DNA of 64,000 nucleotides, from contig NZ_JBDZDT010000002.1 in assembly GCF_040049275.1 (NCBI RefSeq), positions 62,001 through 126,000 of the forward strand, given 5' to 3'. The translations under genes were made by a program, and so were the position numbers. This stretch comes from Aquabacter sp040049275 (GTDB taxonomy: Bacteria; Pseudomonadota; Alphaproteobacteria; Rhizobiales; Xanthobacteraceae). The notes below the pieces were generated by a model that was given only the letters and a program-made list of their open reading frames with translations, ran no database searches and was not told the DNA's origin. Shown here piece by piece: positions 27,958-36,914 of the stretch; the stretch's first letter is position 1; each line of letters starts with the position of its first letter.

Positions 27958-28938
27958 ATGAAGGCTGTCCTGTGTGAGCGTCACGGACCCCCCGAAGCCT
28001 TGGCCCTGCGCGAACTGCCCGATCCTGTGCCCGGCCCGGGCGAGGCGGTGGTGGACGTCGCGGCTATTGGCCTCAATTTCTTCGACACATTGATCATCCG
28101 CGACCTCTACCAGTTCAAGCCGCCTCTACCGTTTTCCCCCGGCGCGGAATTCTCCGGCCACGTGGTGGCGGTGGGGCCGGGCGTAAATGGCGTGGCGGTG
28201 GGCGACCGCGTCGCGGGCTATATGACCGCAGGCGCCGCCCGCGAGAAGGTGGTGGTGCGCGCGGACGTGCTGGCCGTGGTTCCGGACGAACTGGACCTCG
28301 TGAAGGCGGCGGGCCTCATCGTCACCTATGGCACGGCGCTCTATGCCCTGCGCGACCGCGGAGAGCTGAAGCCCGGCGAAACGCTGGCGGTGCTGGGCGC
28401 GGCGGGCGGCGTCGGCCTTGCCGCCGTGGAACTGGGCAAGATCCTGGGCGCCCGCGTCATCGCCTGCGCTTCCTCTCCCGACAAGCTTGATTTCGCGCGG
28501 GCGCACGGCGCGGACGAGGGCATCGACTACACGAAGGAAGACCTGAAAGTCCGCCTCAAGGAACTGGGCGGCGAAGGCGGGATCGACATGGTGTTCGACC
28601 CCGTGGGCGGGGAGCAGTCCGAGCAGGCGCTCCGGGCGCTTGGCTGGGGCGGGCGGCTGATGGTCATCGGCTTTGCCGCCGGCGCCATCCCGAAGTTGCC
28701 GCTCAACCTGCTGCTGCTTAAGAATTGCGATGCGCGGGGCGTCGCCTTCGGGACGCAGATGCGCAAGGACGCCGCCTGGAGCCGGGCGACGACGCAGGAA
28801 CTGATCGGCTATGCCCGCGCCGGCCGTATCTCCGCGCACGTGGATTCCACCTTCCCGCTGGAGAATTGCGCGGAGGCGCTGAACGAGATCGCGGGGCGGA
28901 AGGTGAAGGGCAAGCTGGTGCTGACCACGGGGCGCTGA
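27958..28938 (+). CDS. NADPH:quinone oxidoreductase family protein (zinc-free MDR)
   Basis: A 326-residue medium-chain reductase. The N-terminal GroES-like domain opens MKAVLCERHGPPEAL; the nucleotide-binding fold has AAGGVGLAAVELGKILGARV (AxGGVG motif) near 150. Zinc-ligand cysteines of alcohol dehydrogenases are absent, as in quinone oxidoreductases. The start at 27958 follows AGAAGGGAAG; an upstream in-frame ATG at 27901 would add a proline-rich stretch and is disfavoured. It likely reduces quinones or enones with NADPH. Confidence 0.9.
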   Translation: MKAVLCERHGPPEALALRELPDPVPGPGEAVVDVAAIGLNFFDTLIIRDLYQFKPPLPFSPGAEFSGHVVAVGPGVNGVAVGDRVAGYMTAGAAREKVVVRADVLAVVPDELDLVKAAGLIVTYGTALYALRDRGELKPGETLAVLGAAGGVGLAAVELGKILGARVIACASSPDKLDFARAHGADEGIDYTKEDLKVRLKELGGEGGIDMVFDPVGGEQSEQALRALGWGGRLMVIGFAAGAIPKLPLNLLLLKNCDARGVAFGTQMRKDAAWSRATTQELIGYARAGRISAHVDSTFPLENCAEALNEIAGRKVKGKLVLTTGR

Positions 28939-28942
28939 ACCG

Positions 28943-29099
28943 CCGTCGTGCCCGGGCTTGTTCCGAAGTCGGATGTTTCCGACTTCGGCTTCAAAAGTGT
29001 GAAAGTCGGCAACAGCCGACTTTCATGGCATCCACGTCTCTCCCTTAAGCTGCACCCGACCGCGCCCCGTCATGGCCGGGACAAGCCCGGCCATGACGG
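28943..29099. repeat. Composite palindromic repeat, GGGCTTGTCCC family with nested hairpins
   Basis: The right end (29068-29099) is a full hairpin CGTCATGGCCGGGACAAGCCCGGCCATGACG. The left end starts GTCGTGCCCGGGCTTGTTCC but then switches into two other hairpins: CCGAAGTCGG...CCGACTTCGG and GAAAGTCGG...CCGACTTTC. It fills the convergent gap between the quinone oxidoreductase and DUF1232 genes. It looks like one palindrome interrupted by another. Confidence 0.8.
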
Positions 29100-29144
29100 C
29101 AGGAAAGGCGGTGCACCTGCTTATTTTTGAAAGGTCGATTGGCT

Positions 29145-29543
29145 CTAAGCCTCGGCCTGCGGGCTCTTCATCTGCTCGAGCGTCGTCCTGGCCGCCTCGC
29201 GATGGTGCGGCCGGATGTGGGACGACAATAGCTGCATGGCGCCGAACAGCACGGCTGCGTCATCCCCGAAGCCGATGAGGGGCAGGAAATCCGGCATGAA
29301 GTCCGCCGGCAGCAGGAAATAGGCCAGAGCGCCGAGAAGCCCCGCGCGCACCTTCAGCGGCGTCTCGCGGTCGAAGGCGGCGAAATAGGCGGCCACCGCA
29401 TCCTCGGCGAAGGGCACGGCCGCGGCATGGCGCTTCAGTTTGCGCCAGAAGCCCCGCCGTACGCTCGTCTCGTCATTCTCAGCCTTCTGGCGGTCCTCGG
29501 CGTCGAGGCCGCTCCAGTCGGTCCCATCCTGTGTGTAGATCAT
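29145..29543 (-). CDS. DUF1232 (YkvA-family) membrane-associated protein
   Basis: A 132-residue protein with the YkvA core GALAYFLLPADFMPDFLPLIGFGDDAAVL near residues 70-98, the mark of the family (LxYxxxPxDxxPDxxPxxGxxDD). One or two short hydrophobic helices suggest membrane attachment. Function is unknown for the family. It lies downstream of the MBL-fold gene on the same strand with 45 bp between. Confidence 0.85.
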   Translation of the reverse strand: MIYTQDGTDWSGLDAEDRQKAENDETSVRRGFWRKLKRHAAAVPFAEDAVAAYFAAFDRETPLKVRAGLLGALAYFLLPADFMPDFLPLIGFGDDAAVLFGAMQLLSSHIRPHHREAARTTLEQMKSPQAEA

Positions 29544-29588
29544 GAAAGGACAGATGGGGTCCCACGGCGGCGCCGCAAGACGAAGCCT

Positions 29589-30230
29589 TCAGCGTGGCAG
29601 GAAAGGATTTCGCGCGCGCTCGTCGCCGATGCTGGTCACTGCCCCATGGCCCGGCAGGCAGACCATGTTGTCGCCGAGCGGCAGCAGCTTCTCGACAATA
29701 CCGGAGATGAGCTGGTCGTGGCTGCCATAAGGGAAATCCGTGCGGCCGACGGACCCCTGGAACAGTGTGTCGCCGACGATGGCGACGCGGCTCGGCGCGT
29801 GGACGAACACCACATGGCCCGGCGTATGGCCCGGCACCTGGAGCACGTCGAGGGTCAGATCGCCCACCTTCACGGTCTCGCCATCGGAGAGATAGCGGTC
29901 CGGCGTGAAGGCGCGGGCTTCGGGAAAGCCGTACTGCTCCGCCATCGCCGGCAGGCCGTCTATGAGGAACTGGTCGTCCTGGTGCGGCCCCTCGATGCCC
30001 ACTTCGAGGCTCTCCGCCAGCTCGGCGGCGGCGGCGGCGTGGTCCACATGGCCGTGGGTGAGGAGGATCTTCTCGATCGTGATGCCGGTTTCCGCCACCG
30101 CGGCGCGGATGCGGGCAATGTCACCGCCCGGATCGATCACCGCGCCCTGCATGGTGGCGGTGCACCACAGGATCGAGCAATTCTGCTGGAAGGGCGTGAC
30201 GGGGACGATGGCGATCTGGAGGGGCTGCAT
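29589..30230 (-). CDS. MBL-fold metallohydrolase, glyoxalase II-like
   Basis: A 213-residue metallo-beta-lactamase-fold hydrolase. Metal ligands are visible: LTHGHVDHAAAA (HxHxDH), VPGHTPGH, GDTLFQG and LPGHGAVT. It resembles YcbL-type type II glyoxalases that hydrolyse S-lactoylglutathione or other thioesters. The ATG at 30230 follows GGAG at good spacing; the open frame extends upstream without a ribosome site. It is divergent from gmd. Confidence 0.9.
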   Translation of the reverse strand: MQPLQIAIVPVTPFQQNCSILWCTATMQGAVIDPGGDIARIRAAVAETGITIEKILLTHGHVDHAAAAAELAESLEVGIEGPHQDDQFLIDGLPAMAEQYGFPEARAFTPDRYLSDGETVKVGDLTLDVLQVPGHTPGHVVFVHAPSRVAIVGDTLFQGSVGRTDFPYGSHDQLISGIVEKLLPLGDNMVCLPGHGAVTSIGDERARNPFLPR

Positions 30231-30409
30231 GAATGCTCCGGCGATGGATGCGCGTCCAGAGGCAGTCATAGAGCCATTTCGAGGCCCGTGCATCCCGATC
30301 TTGTAGGAATATCTGTCGTCTAAACTCTTTAATGTAGATGCCCAAATGAATCGTCAGCCTGAAAGCAGGCTATTATGCTCGGGCGGTGTGGCGAAAGCTG
30401 CGGGGGCTT

Positions 30410-31486
30410 ATGACAAACGCGGGGAACGGTAAGGTCGCGCTCATCACCGGCGTGACGGGCCAGGATGGTGCCTATCTGACGGAACTGCTGCTGGAGAAGG
30501 GGTATACGGTTCATGGCGTCAAGCGCCGGTCGTCGTCATTCAATACCGGCCGCATCGACCACATCTACCAGGACCCGCACGAGGCGGACCCGCGCTTCGT
30601 GCTGCATTTCGGTGATCTGACGGACTCGACCAATCTGATCCGCATCGTCCAGCAGACCCAGCCGGACGAAATCTACAACCTCGCCGCCCAGAGCCACGTC
30701 CAGGTCTCGTTCGAGACGCCGGAATACACTGGCAACTCTGACGCCATGGGCACGCTCCGCCTGCTGGAGGCGATCCGCATCCTGGGGTTGGAAAAAAAGA
30801 CGCGCTTCTACCAAGCATCCACGTCCGAATTGTACGGTAAGGCGCAGGAAGTTCCGCAGTCGGAGACGACGCCCTTCTATCCCCGCAGCCCCTATGCTGT
30901 CGCCAAGCTCTATGGCTATTGGATCGTGGTGAATTACCGCGAGGCCTACGGCATGCACGCCTCGAACGGGATTTTGTTCAATCACGAAAGTCCGATACGC
31001 GGCGAGACTTTCGTGACGCGCAAGATCACGCGCGCCGTCGCCGCCATCAAGCTGGGCTATCAGGAGAAGCTGTTCCTCGGGAACATTGATGCCCGGCGCG
31101 ATTGGGGCCACGCGCGCGAATATGTGCGCGGCATGTGGCTGATGTTGCAGCAGGACGAGCCGGGCGACTATGTGCTGGCCACCGGCGAGGCCACCCTCAT
31201 CCGCGACTTCGTCACGGAGGCCTTCGGGCAGGTCGATATAACCTTGCGCTGGGAAGGCCAGGGCGTGGACGAAAAGGGGATCTGTGCCAGAACCGGCAAG
31301 GTCCATGTGGAGATCGACCCCCGCTATTTCCGCCCCACCGAAGTTGACACCCTTGTCGGTGATGCTTCGAAGGCGAGGGCCAAGCTGGGCTGGTCCCATC
31401 AGACCAGATGGCAGCAGCTTTGCGCCGAGATGGTCGCTGCCGACCTGATATCCGTCGCATGGGAGCAGCGGCGCAATGCGGAATGA
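30410..31486 (+). CDS. gmd: GDP-mannose 4,6-dehydratase
   Basis: A 358-residue short-chain dehydrogenase that converts GDP-mannose to GDP-4-keto-6-deoxymannose. The Rossmann motif is ITGVTGQDGAYL, followed by KRRSSSFNTGRIDHIY; the catalytic region has YQASTSELYG and the YxxxK pair in SPYAVAKLYGYW. The NHESPIRGETFVTRKITRAV stretch is typical. The start at 30410 follows a GCGGGGG site; an upstream ATG-like codon at 30386 adds eight residues. It overlaps fcl by 11 nt. Confidence 0.96.
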   Translation: MTNAGNGKVALITGVTGQDGAYLTELLLEKGYTVHGVKRRSSSFNTGRIDHIYQDPHEADPRFVLHFGDLTDSTNLIRIVQQTQPDEIYNLAAQSHVQVSFETPEYTGNSDAMGTLRLLEAIRILGLEKKTRFYQASTSELYGKAQEVPQSETTPFYPRSPYAVAKLYGYWIVVNYREAYGMHASNGILFNHESPIRGETFVTRKITRAVAAIKLGYQEKLFLGNIDARRDWGHAREYVRGMWLMLQQDEPGDYVLATGEATLIRDFVTEAFGQVDITLRWEGQGVDEKGICARTGKVHVEIDPRYFRPTEVDTLVGDASKARAKLGWSHQTRWQQLCAEMVAADLISVAWEQRRNAE

Positions 31487-32495
31487 GGCCGCCTTTGGCG
31501 TGAATGCGGAACCCGCGCGCTTCGACATCGCCCGAAAGCGCGTCTGGGTCGCCGGCCACAAGGGGATGGTCGGCTCCGCCATCGTGCGGCGCCTCGCGTC
31601 GGAAGACTGCGAAATCCTCACCGCCACGCGGTCCGAGGTCGATCTCAAGTCTCCCGATCAGGTTCGCCGCTATCTTGCCGCAACGAAACCGGATGCGATC
31701 TTCATGGCCGCGGCCAAGGTCGGCGGCATCCTGGCCAACGACACGTATCCGGCGGATTTCCTTCACGACAACCTGATGATCGCGGCGAATGTCACCGAGG
31801 CGGCTCATCGGGAGGGCGTGGGCAAGATGCTGCTCCTGGGGTCGAGCTGCATCTATCCCGGGACGGCCCCGCAGCCGATCCGGGAGGATGCCCTTCTGAC
31901 CGGTCCGCTGGAGCCCACCAATGAGTGGTACGCCATCGCCAAGATCGCCGGCATCAAGCTCGGCCAGGCCTACCGGAAGCAGCATGGCTGCGACTTCATC
32001 AGCGCCATGCCGACCAACCTCTATGGCCCTGGCGACAATTTCGACCTCAGCACCAGCCATGTCCTGCCTGCGCTGATCCGCAAGGCGCACGAAGCCAAGG
32101 CCTCCGGCGCCGATCACATGACGATCTGGGGCACGGGAGCGCCCCGGCGTGAATTCCTGCACGCGGACGACTGCGCCGATGCCTGTGTGTTTCTGATGAA
32201 GCACTATTCCGGCTTCGAGCACGTCAATGTCGGCTCGGGCGAGGACATCGCCATCATCGATCTCGCACGTCTTATCTGCGACGTCGTGGGCTTCGAGGGC
32301 GAGATCCGCCTGGACACGACGAAGCCTGACGGCACGATGCGCAAGCTCATGAGCGGCGAAAAGCTGGGCGCGATGGGGTGGAAGGCCAGGATCGGCCTTC
32401 GGCATGGCATTGCCGGGGTATATGGCAGCTATTGTGCGGGCTTGCCGTCCGCGCCATTCGCGATGAGCCTTTCAGACCGGGCCCATCAGCTCTGA
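31476..32495 (+). CDS. fcl: GDP-L-fucose synthase
   Basis: A 339-residue epimerase-reductase that turns the Gmd product into GDP-L-fucose. The NADP fold starts WVAGHKGMVGSAIVRRL; the catalytic Ser and Cys lie in LLGSSCIYPG, and the Tyr and Lys in EWYAIAKIAGIKLGQ. It starts within the end of gmd (11-nt overlap). The pair supplies activated fucose for polysaccharide or LPS, but no glycosyltransferase, polymerase or export gene adjoins it here, so the polymer is made elsewhere. Confidence 0.95.
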   Translation: MRNEAAFGVNAEPARFDIARKRVWVAGHKGMVGSAIVRRLASEDCEILTATRSEVDLKSPDQVRRYLAATKPDAIFMAAAKVGGILANDTYPADFLHDNLMIAANVTEAAHREGVGKMLLLGSSCIYPGTAPQPIREDALLTGPLEPTNEWYAIAKIAGIKLGQAYRKQHGCDFISAMPTNLYGPGDNFDLSTSHVLPALIRKAHEAKASGADHMTIWGTGAPRREFLHADDCADACVFLMKHYSGFEHVNVGSGEDIAIIDLARLICDVVGFEGEIRLDTTKPDGTMRKLMSGEKLGAMGWKARIGLRHGIAGVYGSYCAGLPSAPFAMSLSDRAHQL

Positions 32496-32508
32496 GTTCG
32501 CCGCATCC

Positions 32509-33345
32509 TCACGCCCGCGCGGCCGCCGCCCGGGCCTTGGCGACGAGCGCCGCCACCATGGCGGATTGGGGGTTCGCCATTTCCGAGACCACCGTGAAAT
32601 GGTTGGTGCCTGCCACCTCGTGGGATGCGGTGGTCGCGCCCTTCTGTCCCCAGCCGGCGACGAGGTCGCGGGCCTGGCGGCGGAACTCGTCGCTTTCCTC
32701 AGCGCCCACGAAGGCCTGGAAGCTGCGGTCCGCCGGCACGTCCCAGAAGGCGGGCGACAGGCGCCGGGCCTCGTCTTCGGTGAGGCGCAGCTTCTCGTTC
32801 ATGCTGGTCTTCACCAGCGGCTCCACCTCATAGACGCCGGAAATGCCGAGGCCGCCGGTGATGATGTCGTCGGGCCCGCGCGTGTCGAGCTCATGCCAGC
32901 GCGTGGCGGTCAGCGCCGCCGCCAGATGCCCCCCGGCGGAATGCCCCGCCACAGCGAGGCGCCGCCGCACGCGGTGGTAGAGGGTGACCGCCGCGCCGCG
33001 CAGCTCGTTGATGATGGTGCCGAGGGGGACGTCCGGGACAAGGTCATAGCCGGCGAGGGCCACCGCCACCCCATGGGCGAGGCAGCCCTCCGCAACGAAG
33101 GTCACGTCGCGGGGATGGGAATATTGCCAGTAGCCGCCATGGATATAGAGCACCACGGGCGCGGAGCGGCTGGTGTCCGGCCAGAGGATGTCGAGGATCT
33201 GGCGCTGGGTGGGTCCGTGGGGGATGCCGAGATCGGCGGCGGCGGCCGAGCCTCTCAAAGCCGCGGAGCGTTGGCGCCATTCTTCCGAGATCCGGGGCCA
33301 TTCGGGCACCCGGGCCCGGTTGTTGTATTCGCGCTCGTGATCCAA
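32509..33345 (-). CDS. Alpha/beta hydrolase (esterase, arylformamidase-like)
   Basis: A 278-residue alpha/beta hydrolase of the HSL/kynurenine-formamidase type. The oxyanion motif is HGGYWQ, the nucleophile elbow GHSAGGHL, and the probable catalytic His lies in AGTNHFTV. The N-terminus (DHEREYNNRARVPEWP) matches Drosophila-type arylformamidases. No signal peptide. Substrate not known. It lies downstream of DUF3422 on the same strand and may be co-transcribed. Confidence 0.86.
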   Translation of the reverse strand: MDHEREYNNRARVPEWPRISEEWRQRSAALRGSAAAADLGIPHGPTQRQILDILWPDTSRSAPVVLYIHGGYWQYSHPRDVTFVAEGCLAHGVAVALAGYDLVPDVPLGTIINELRGAAVTLYHRVRRRLAVAGHSAGGHLAAALTATRWHELDTRGPDDIITGGLGISGVYEVEPLVKTSMNEKLRLTEDEARRLSPAFWDVPADRSFQAFVGAEESDEFRRQARDLVAGWGQKGATTASHEVAGTNHFTVVSEMANPQSAMVAALVAKARAAAARA

Positions 33346-33416
33346 GGGGCGTCCTCCTGGCTTTAAGCCGATGGCTTGAGGGGGGCGTGATGGTGCCGCT
33401 CTAAGGGCGCGGTTCT

Positions 33417-34757
33417 CTAATCATGGTCCTCATGGGCGCGGCGGATGCGGCGGACCATCCACCAGACCATGAGCACGGCCACGGGCACCGCCAAGGCGGT
33501 GACGAACCCGGCATCGAGGGTGAAGCCGAGATGGGCATCGACACCGCCCTCATGGATGCCCTCCGCCAGGAGATGGACCAGGCTCGCAACATAATAGGAG
33601 ATGGCCGCCACCGACAAACCTTCCACGGTGCGCTGGAGGCGCAGCTGAAGGCGGGTGCGCTCGTTCATGGAGGCGAGCAGGTCGCGGTTCTGCTGCTCCA
33701 CCTCCACGTCCACGCGGGTGCGCAGCAGGTCGGCGGCGCGGGCGAGCTTGGCGGAAATGTTGGCCTGGCGCTCCTCCACGGTCACGCAGGTGCGCATGGC
33801 GGGCGCCATGCGGCGGTCGAGGAATTGCTGCCAGGTGGGAAAGCCCGGCACCGCCTGCTCGCGGATGGTGGCGAGGCGCAGCCGCACGATTTCCTGGTAG
33901 GCCCGGCTCGCGCCGAAGCGGAACAAAGAGGCGGTGGCGTCGGCCTCAAGTTCCGCCGAGAGGGCCACCAGTTCGTCCAGCATGCGGTTGTTGGCGGCAA
34001 GGCCCTCGGACTGTCGCATGGCTCCGGTGAGCCGGGCGAGCTGCGCCTCGATGCGGGCGATCTCCGGCGCGAGGCGCTGGGCTTCCGGCAGGCCGAGCAG
34101 AGCGAGGAGCCTGTAGGTCTCGATCTCCAGCACGCGCTGCACCAGGGCGCCGGCGGCTTCCGGCCCGAGACCCCGGTCCCGCACCAGGATGCGCACGAAG
34201 CCGGCGGGGTCCGGCTTGAAATCGGTGGCGATCTCGCCCGCCCCGTCATTCACGTCGGCGCGGGCGAGGCTTGCGCGGTCGAACAAGGCGTTGAGCTGGA
34301 AGTCCTCGGCGGTGTCTGCCACGAGATGCAGATCGACGGCCACCAGGAGCAATCCCGGCTGCGGGATCTCAGCGAGCGCGCCCGTGAAGGAGGAAGCCGG
34401 CGGGTGGAAAGGCAATTCGCCCGGAGGGGTCTCGGCCGAGGGGAAGTCCCACGTATAGGTGGAGAATTCCGCGTGGCTCTCCCAGCGCAGCGTCGCCCCG
34501 CCCAGTTCCACCCGGTGGTGCTTTGCCCCCGGCACGGGAGGGGCGAGGCCGCGCGCGGCGCAGAATGCTTCGACGCCGATGCGCGCCGCCTGGGCGTTGG
34601 TGGGGTCGGTGAGGAAGGCCACGTGCAGGAAGCGGCGTGGCGTCACCGCCGGGAAGAAGGGGCGCGCATGCAGCTCCGCCAGCACCGAGGCCCGCAGCGG
34701 ATGGGCCGCCAGCGCGCGGCCCTCGCCAATGCCGATATCCGCTGCCCCCAACGCCAT
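33417..34757 (-). CDS. DUF3422-family membrane protein
   Basis: A 446-residue protein matching DUF3422: an opening HPLRASVLAELHARPF, a long mixed domain with many Glu and Arg, a helical region (about 280-395) likely forming coiled coil, and two C-terminal membrane helices (about 378-398 and 415-435). The family is found in proteobacteria and has no established function. Position between a histidine phosphatase and an esterase gives no clear hint. Confidence 0.85.
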   Translation of the reverse strand: MALGAADIGIGEGRALAAHPLRASVLAELHARPFFPAVTPRRFLHVAFLTDPTNAQAARIGVEAFCAARGLAPPVPGAKHHRVELGGATLRWESHAEFSTYTWDFPSAETPPGELPFHPPASSFTGALAEIPQPGLLLVAVDLHLVADTAEDFQLNALFDRASLARADVNDGAGEIATDFKPDPAGFVRILVRDRGLGPEAAGALVQRVLEIETYRLLALLGLPEAQRLAPEIARIEAQLARLTGAMRQSEGLAANNRMLDELVALSAELEADATASLFRFGASRAYQEIVRLRLATIREQAVPGFPTWQQFLDRRMAPAMRTCVTVEERQANISAKLARAADLLRTRVDVEVEQQNRDLLASMNERTRLQLRLQRTVEGLSVAAISYYVASLVHLLAEGIHEGGVDAHLGFTLDAGFVTALAVPVAVLMVWWMVRRIRRAHEDHD

Positions 34758-34831
34758 GCCCGTGCCCTCCGTGGGACGGTGCTGGCATGGGCGGCGGCGG
34801 GTTTCAAGCCCGCCTGCCGTATGGTCGCAGG

Positions 34832-35452
34832 TCAGAGGCCCTGGAGATGGGACACGTCATTGAGCCGTACCAGCTTGGCCGAGGTGCCGCTCCATTCCAG
34901 GAGGCTGAGATTGCAGGGCTCCTGGGCGATGCCCCAATACATGGTGGCCGGCAGGTCCAAGAGGTAGCTCAGCAGCACGCGATTGACGCTGTCATGGCCC
35001 ACCAGAACCACGCTCTCGCCTGCGTGACGATCCAGCACGAAGCGCAGCAGATCGGCGGCGCGCACGGCCACATCCTGAAGGGATTCGCCGGACGGGAAGC
35101 GCACAAGGTGCGGCGCTGAGCGCCACAGGGCGTATCGCGCCGCATCGGCCGCCTTCACATCCTCATGGGTCTTCCACTGCCAGTCGCCATAGTCGATGTC
35201 GCCCAGTTCCGGCCGTGGCTCGGCCGGCACGGCGCAGGCCTGCGATATCTGCGCGCCGGTGGCGATGCAGCGGCCGAGGGTCGAGGTGTAGATGGCCGTG
35301 GGCTTGAAGTTCGCCGCGATCGTCGCCGCGAGCGCCGCCGCCTGCTGCTCGCCTTTTTCGGAGAGCGGCACTTCCATGCGGCCGCGAAACCGTTCGGGAT
35401 GGATGCCCTCCACATGGCCGTGGCGAGCAAGAATGAGCGTTGTGGTGGTCAC
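34832..35452 (-). CDS. Histidine phosphatase family protein
   Basis: A 206-residue phosphoglycerate-mutase-like phosphatase. The catalytic RHG motif is in LILARHGHVEG; the second conserved His is in VVLVGHDSVNRVLL and the usual Arg in STLGRCIATG. Substrates in the family range from sugar phosphates to alpha-ribazole phosphate. No cobalamin gene is nearby, so a general phosphatase is the safest call. Confidence 0.9.
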   Translation of the reverse strand: MTTTTLILARHGHVEGIHPERFRGRMEVPLSEKGEQQAAALAATIAANFKPTAIYTSTLGRCIATGAQISQACAVPAEPRPELGDIDYGDWQWKTHEDVKAADAARYALWRSAPHLVRFPSGESLQDVAVRAADLLRFVLDRHAGESVVLVGHDSVNRVLLSYLLDLPATMYWGIAQEPCNLSLLEWSGTSAKLVRLNDVSHLQGL

Positions 35453-35525
35453 GGCGAAGCCCCCGCTGATGCGGGGGCGACGTTATCCCGTCACGCTGCC
35501 GAACGCAGCCGGAACAAAGGCGATA

Positions 35526-35556
35526 CCCGCATGGGAAACGTATGTTCCCATGCGGG
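35526..35556 (-). terminator. Strong hairpin downstream of the small secreted-protein gene
   Basis: A perfect 12-bp stem (CCCGCATGGGAA / TTCCCATGCGGG) with a 7-nt loop lies 13 bp past the stop codon at 35569. On the minus strand it is followed by a T-rich stretch (GCCTTTGTT), so a rho-independent terminator is likely. Confidence 0.7.
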
Positions 35557-35568
35557 CCTCATGATCAG

Positions 35569-35910
35569 TTATCGCGCCGGCGAGGGGGTATGGGCATTCC
35601 CGCCATGGGGATCGCTCGGGGACATGGTCGTCCGCGGCTGGGCCGTGCGGGTGCTGTAGACCTTGGAGGTCGTCGCGCGGGTGCTCTTGTACGACGTGCT
35701 CTGGGGGATGCCGAGCACACCCTTCACGCCGCCTGCAATACCGCCGCCGACCGCGCCAACGGCGCCACCGACCGCGCCGCCCACCGGGCCCGCTATGTTA
35801 TTACCCGTAGCGGCGCCCTGCTGGGCTCCGCGCACCACGCCCTGCGCCGCGACCGGAGACGCGGAAAGAGCGGCGACGCCAAGAATGGCTGCAACAAGCT
35901 GTGCCTTCAT
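35569..35910 (-). CDS. Small secreted glycine/alanine-rich protein
   Basis: A 113-residue protein I do not recognise. Residues 1-22 form a signal peptide ending SPVAAQ. The middle (about 35-65) is a run of Gly-Gly, Gly-Ala and Gly-Gly-Gly repeats similar to a glycine zipper (GGAVGGAVGAVGGGIAGGVKG), which can insert in or pack against membranes. The tail is Ser/Thr/Arg-rich and ends in HTPSPAR. The start at 35910 follows AAAGGAG with 8-bp spacing. An envelope role is likely. Expression may be high given the strong ribosome site and terminator. Confidence 0.75.
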   Translation of the reverse strand: MKAQLVAAILGVAALSASPVAAQGVVRGAQQGAATGNNIAGPVGGAVGGAVGAVGGGIAGGVKGVLGIPQSTSYKSTRATTSKVYSTRTAQPRTTMSPSDPHGGNAHTPSPAR

Positions 35911-36044
35911 GACAAAAACTCCTTTCGCATAGAGCAACGGAGCAGAAGGCGTAAAGGTTCCGTGGGGAGAGCTTTAAGAATAGGCACTATCAGCGGCGGG
36001 GGTTTATTCCCGCTGGCATAAGCGTTGCAATGAATTGGTCGACC

Positions 36045-36518
36045 TTATTGAAGGAAGCCGATCCACCGTCCGCAGATGATGGCTCCCACCCAGATGCTCA
36101 GCGAAAAAGCCGCGCCGATCTTGATGCGGGCGGGCACCGGGGCGCCTTCGAGCATCTGCCGCCAGCCGCCGCCCAGCCGGAGCAGCAGGGCGTTGAGAAT
36201 GCCCAGCGCCACAAGCGCCAGCTTCGCAAGGAAAGCGGCGTTCTGCGCATAGGCCACCGGCCGGACGGAGAACAGCAGGGCGCCGGTGCAGAGGGCGAGC
36301 AGAAGCCCCGCCGCCGCGACGCGGGAGAGGGGAGGGGCGAGGCTCGCCAGCGCGGCGCCCCGGAAAGCGCCGAGCAGCCGCAAGTCCAGCGTCGCGATGG
36401 CGCCCACCAGGAGGCCGATGCCGAGGATATGGGCGGCATTCAGCAGCGCATAGGCCGCCACCCACTGGCGCAGCGCCGCCGCCACCGGCCAGTGCGAGAG
36501 GGCCTCAAGCCATGCCAT
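36045..36518 (-). CDS. DUF6644-like integral membrane protein
   Basis: A 157-residue protein with four membrane helices. The N-terminal MAWLEALSHWPVAAALRQW and the helix-1 motif NAAHILGIGLLVGAIATLDLRLLGA resemble DUF6644 proteins. The conserved His and Asp in that helix may bind metal or haem, but this is not known. It starts 6 bp after the DUF6152 protein gene on the same strand; these two families often occur together. Confidence 0.75.
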   Translation of the reverse strand: MAWLEALSHWPVAAALRQWVAAYALLNAAHILGIGLLVGAIATLDLRLLGAFRGAALASLAPPLSRVAAAGLLLALCTGALLFSVRPVAYAQNAAFLAKLALVALGILNALLLRLGGGWRQMLEGAPVPARIKIGAAFSLSIWVGAIICGRWIGFLQ

Positions 36519-36524
36519 TTCGCG

Positions 36525-36914
36525 TCAATTCTGCTTGATGCGCTCCGGATAGATGTCGAAGGTCTCTGCGCCAACTGTGATGCGCACCGCCTTCATGCGT
36601 TTCTCCTGCTTGTCCTGCGAGCGGTTGCCCAGCGCGGTGATGGCATCGCCCACCTTGGCGGAGCCTTCCACGAAGCCGGCATTGCGCGTCTGCGTGGGAT
36701 TGCCCAGTTCCACCGTCCAGACGCCGTCGCTGGCGGTCTCCACCTTCAGGGTCGGGTGGGGCGGGCCGATATAGATGCTGGTGATCTTGCCCTTCAGCTC
36801 GATCTGGTCCGCCTCCGCCCAGGACCAGCCGTGGTGGGCCGTGGCCGCGGTGGCCAGGAGGATGGCTGCGGCCACACCGCCAAACGCGGCCTTGGATGAG
36901 AACAGGCCTGTCAT
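36525..36914 (-). CDS. DUF6152-family periplasmic protein
   Basis: A 129-residue secreted protein. A signal peptide (about 1-26) ends ATAAT-A, and the mature protein starts HHGWSWAEADQIELKGKI, the family hallmark with an exposed His-His near the N-terminus. The body is a small beta-barrel-like domain. The ATG at 36914 follows GGAGG at good spacing, better than an in-frame ATG five codons before. The role is unknown; the N-terminal His pair suggests metal binding, which is inference. Confidence 0.82.
   Translation of the reverse strand: MTGLFSSKAAFGGVAAAILLATAATAHHGWSWAEADQIELKGKITSIYIGPPHPTLKVETASDGVWTVELGNPTQTRNAGFVEGSAKVGDAITALGNRSQDKQEKRMKAVRITVGAETFDIYPERIKQN

Noticed and set aside
28943..29099. 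tRNA or other structured RNA gene in the long-hairpin gaps
   Set aside because: The folds are explained by repeat palindromes. No cloverleaf, anticodon or CCA pattern was found here or in the other gaps.
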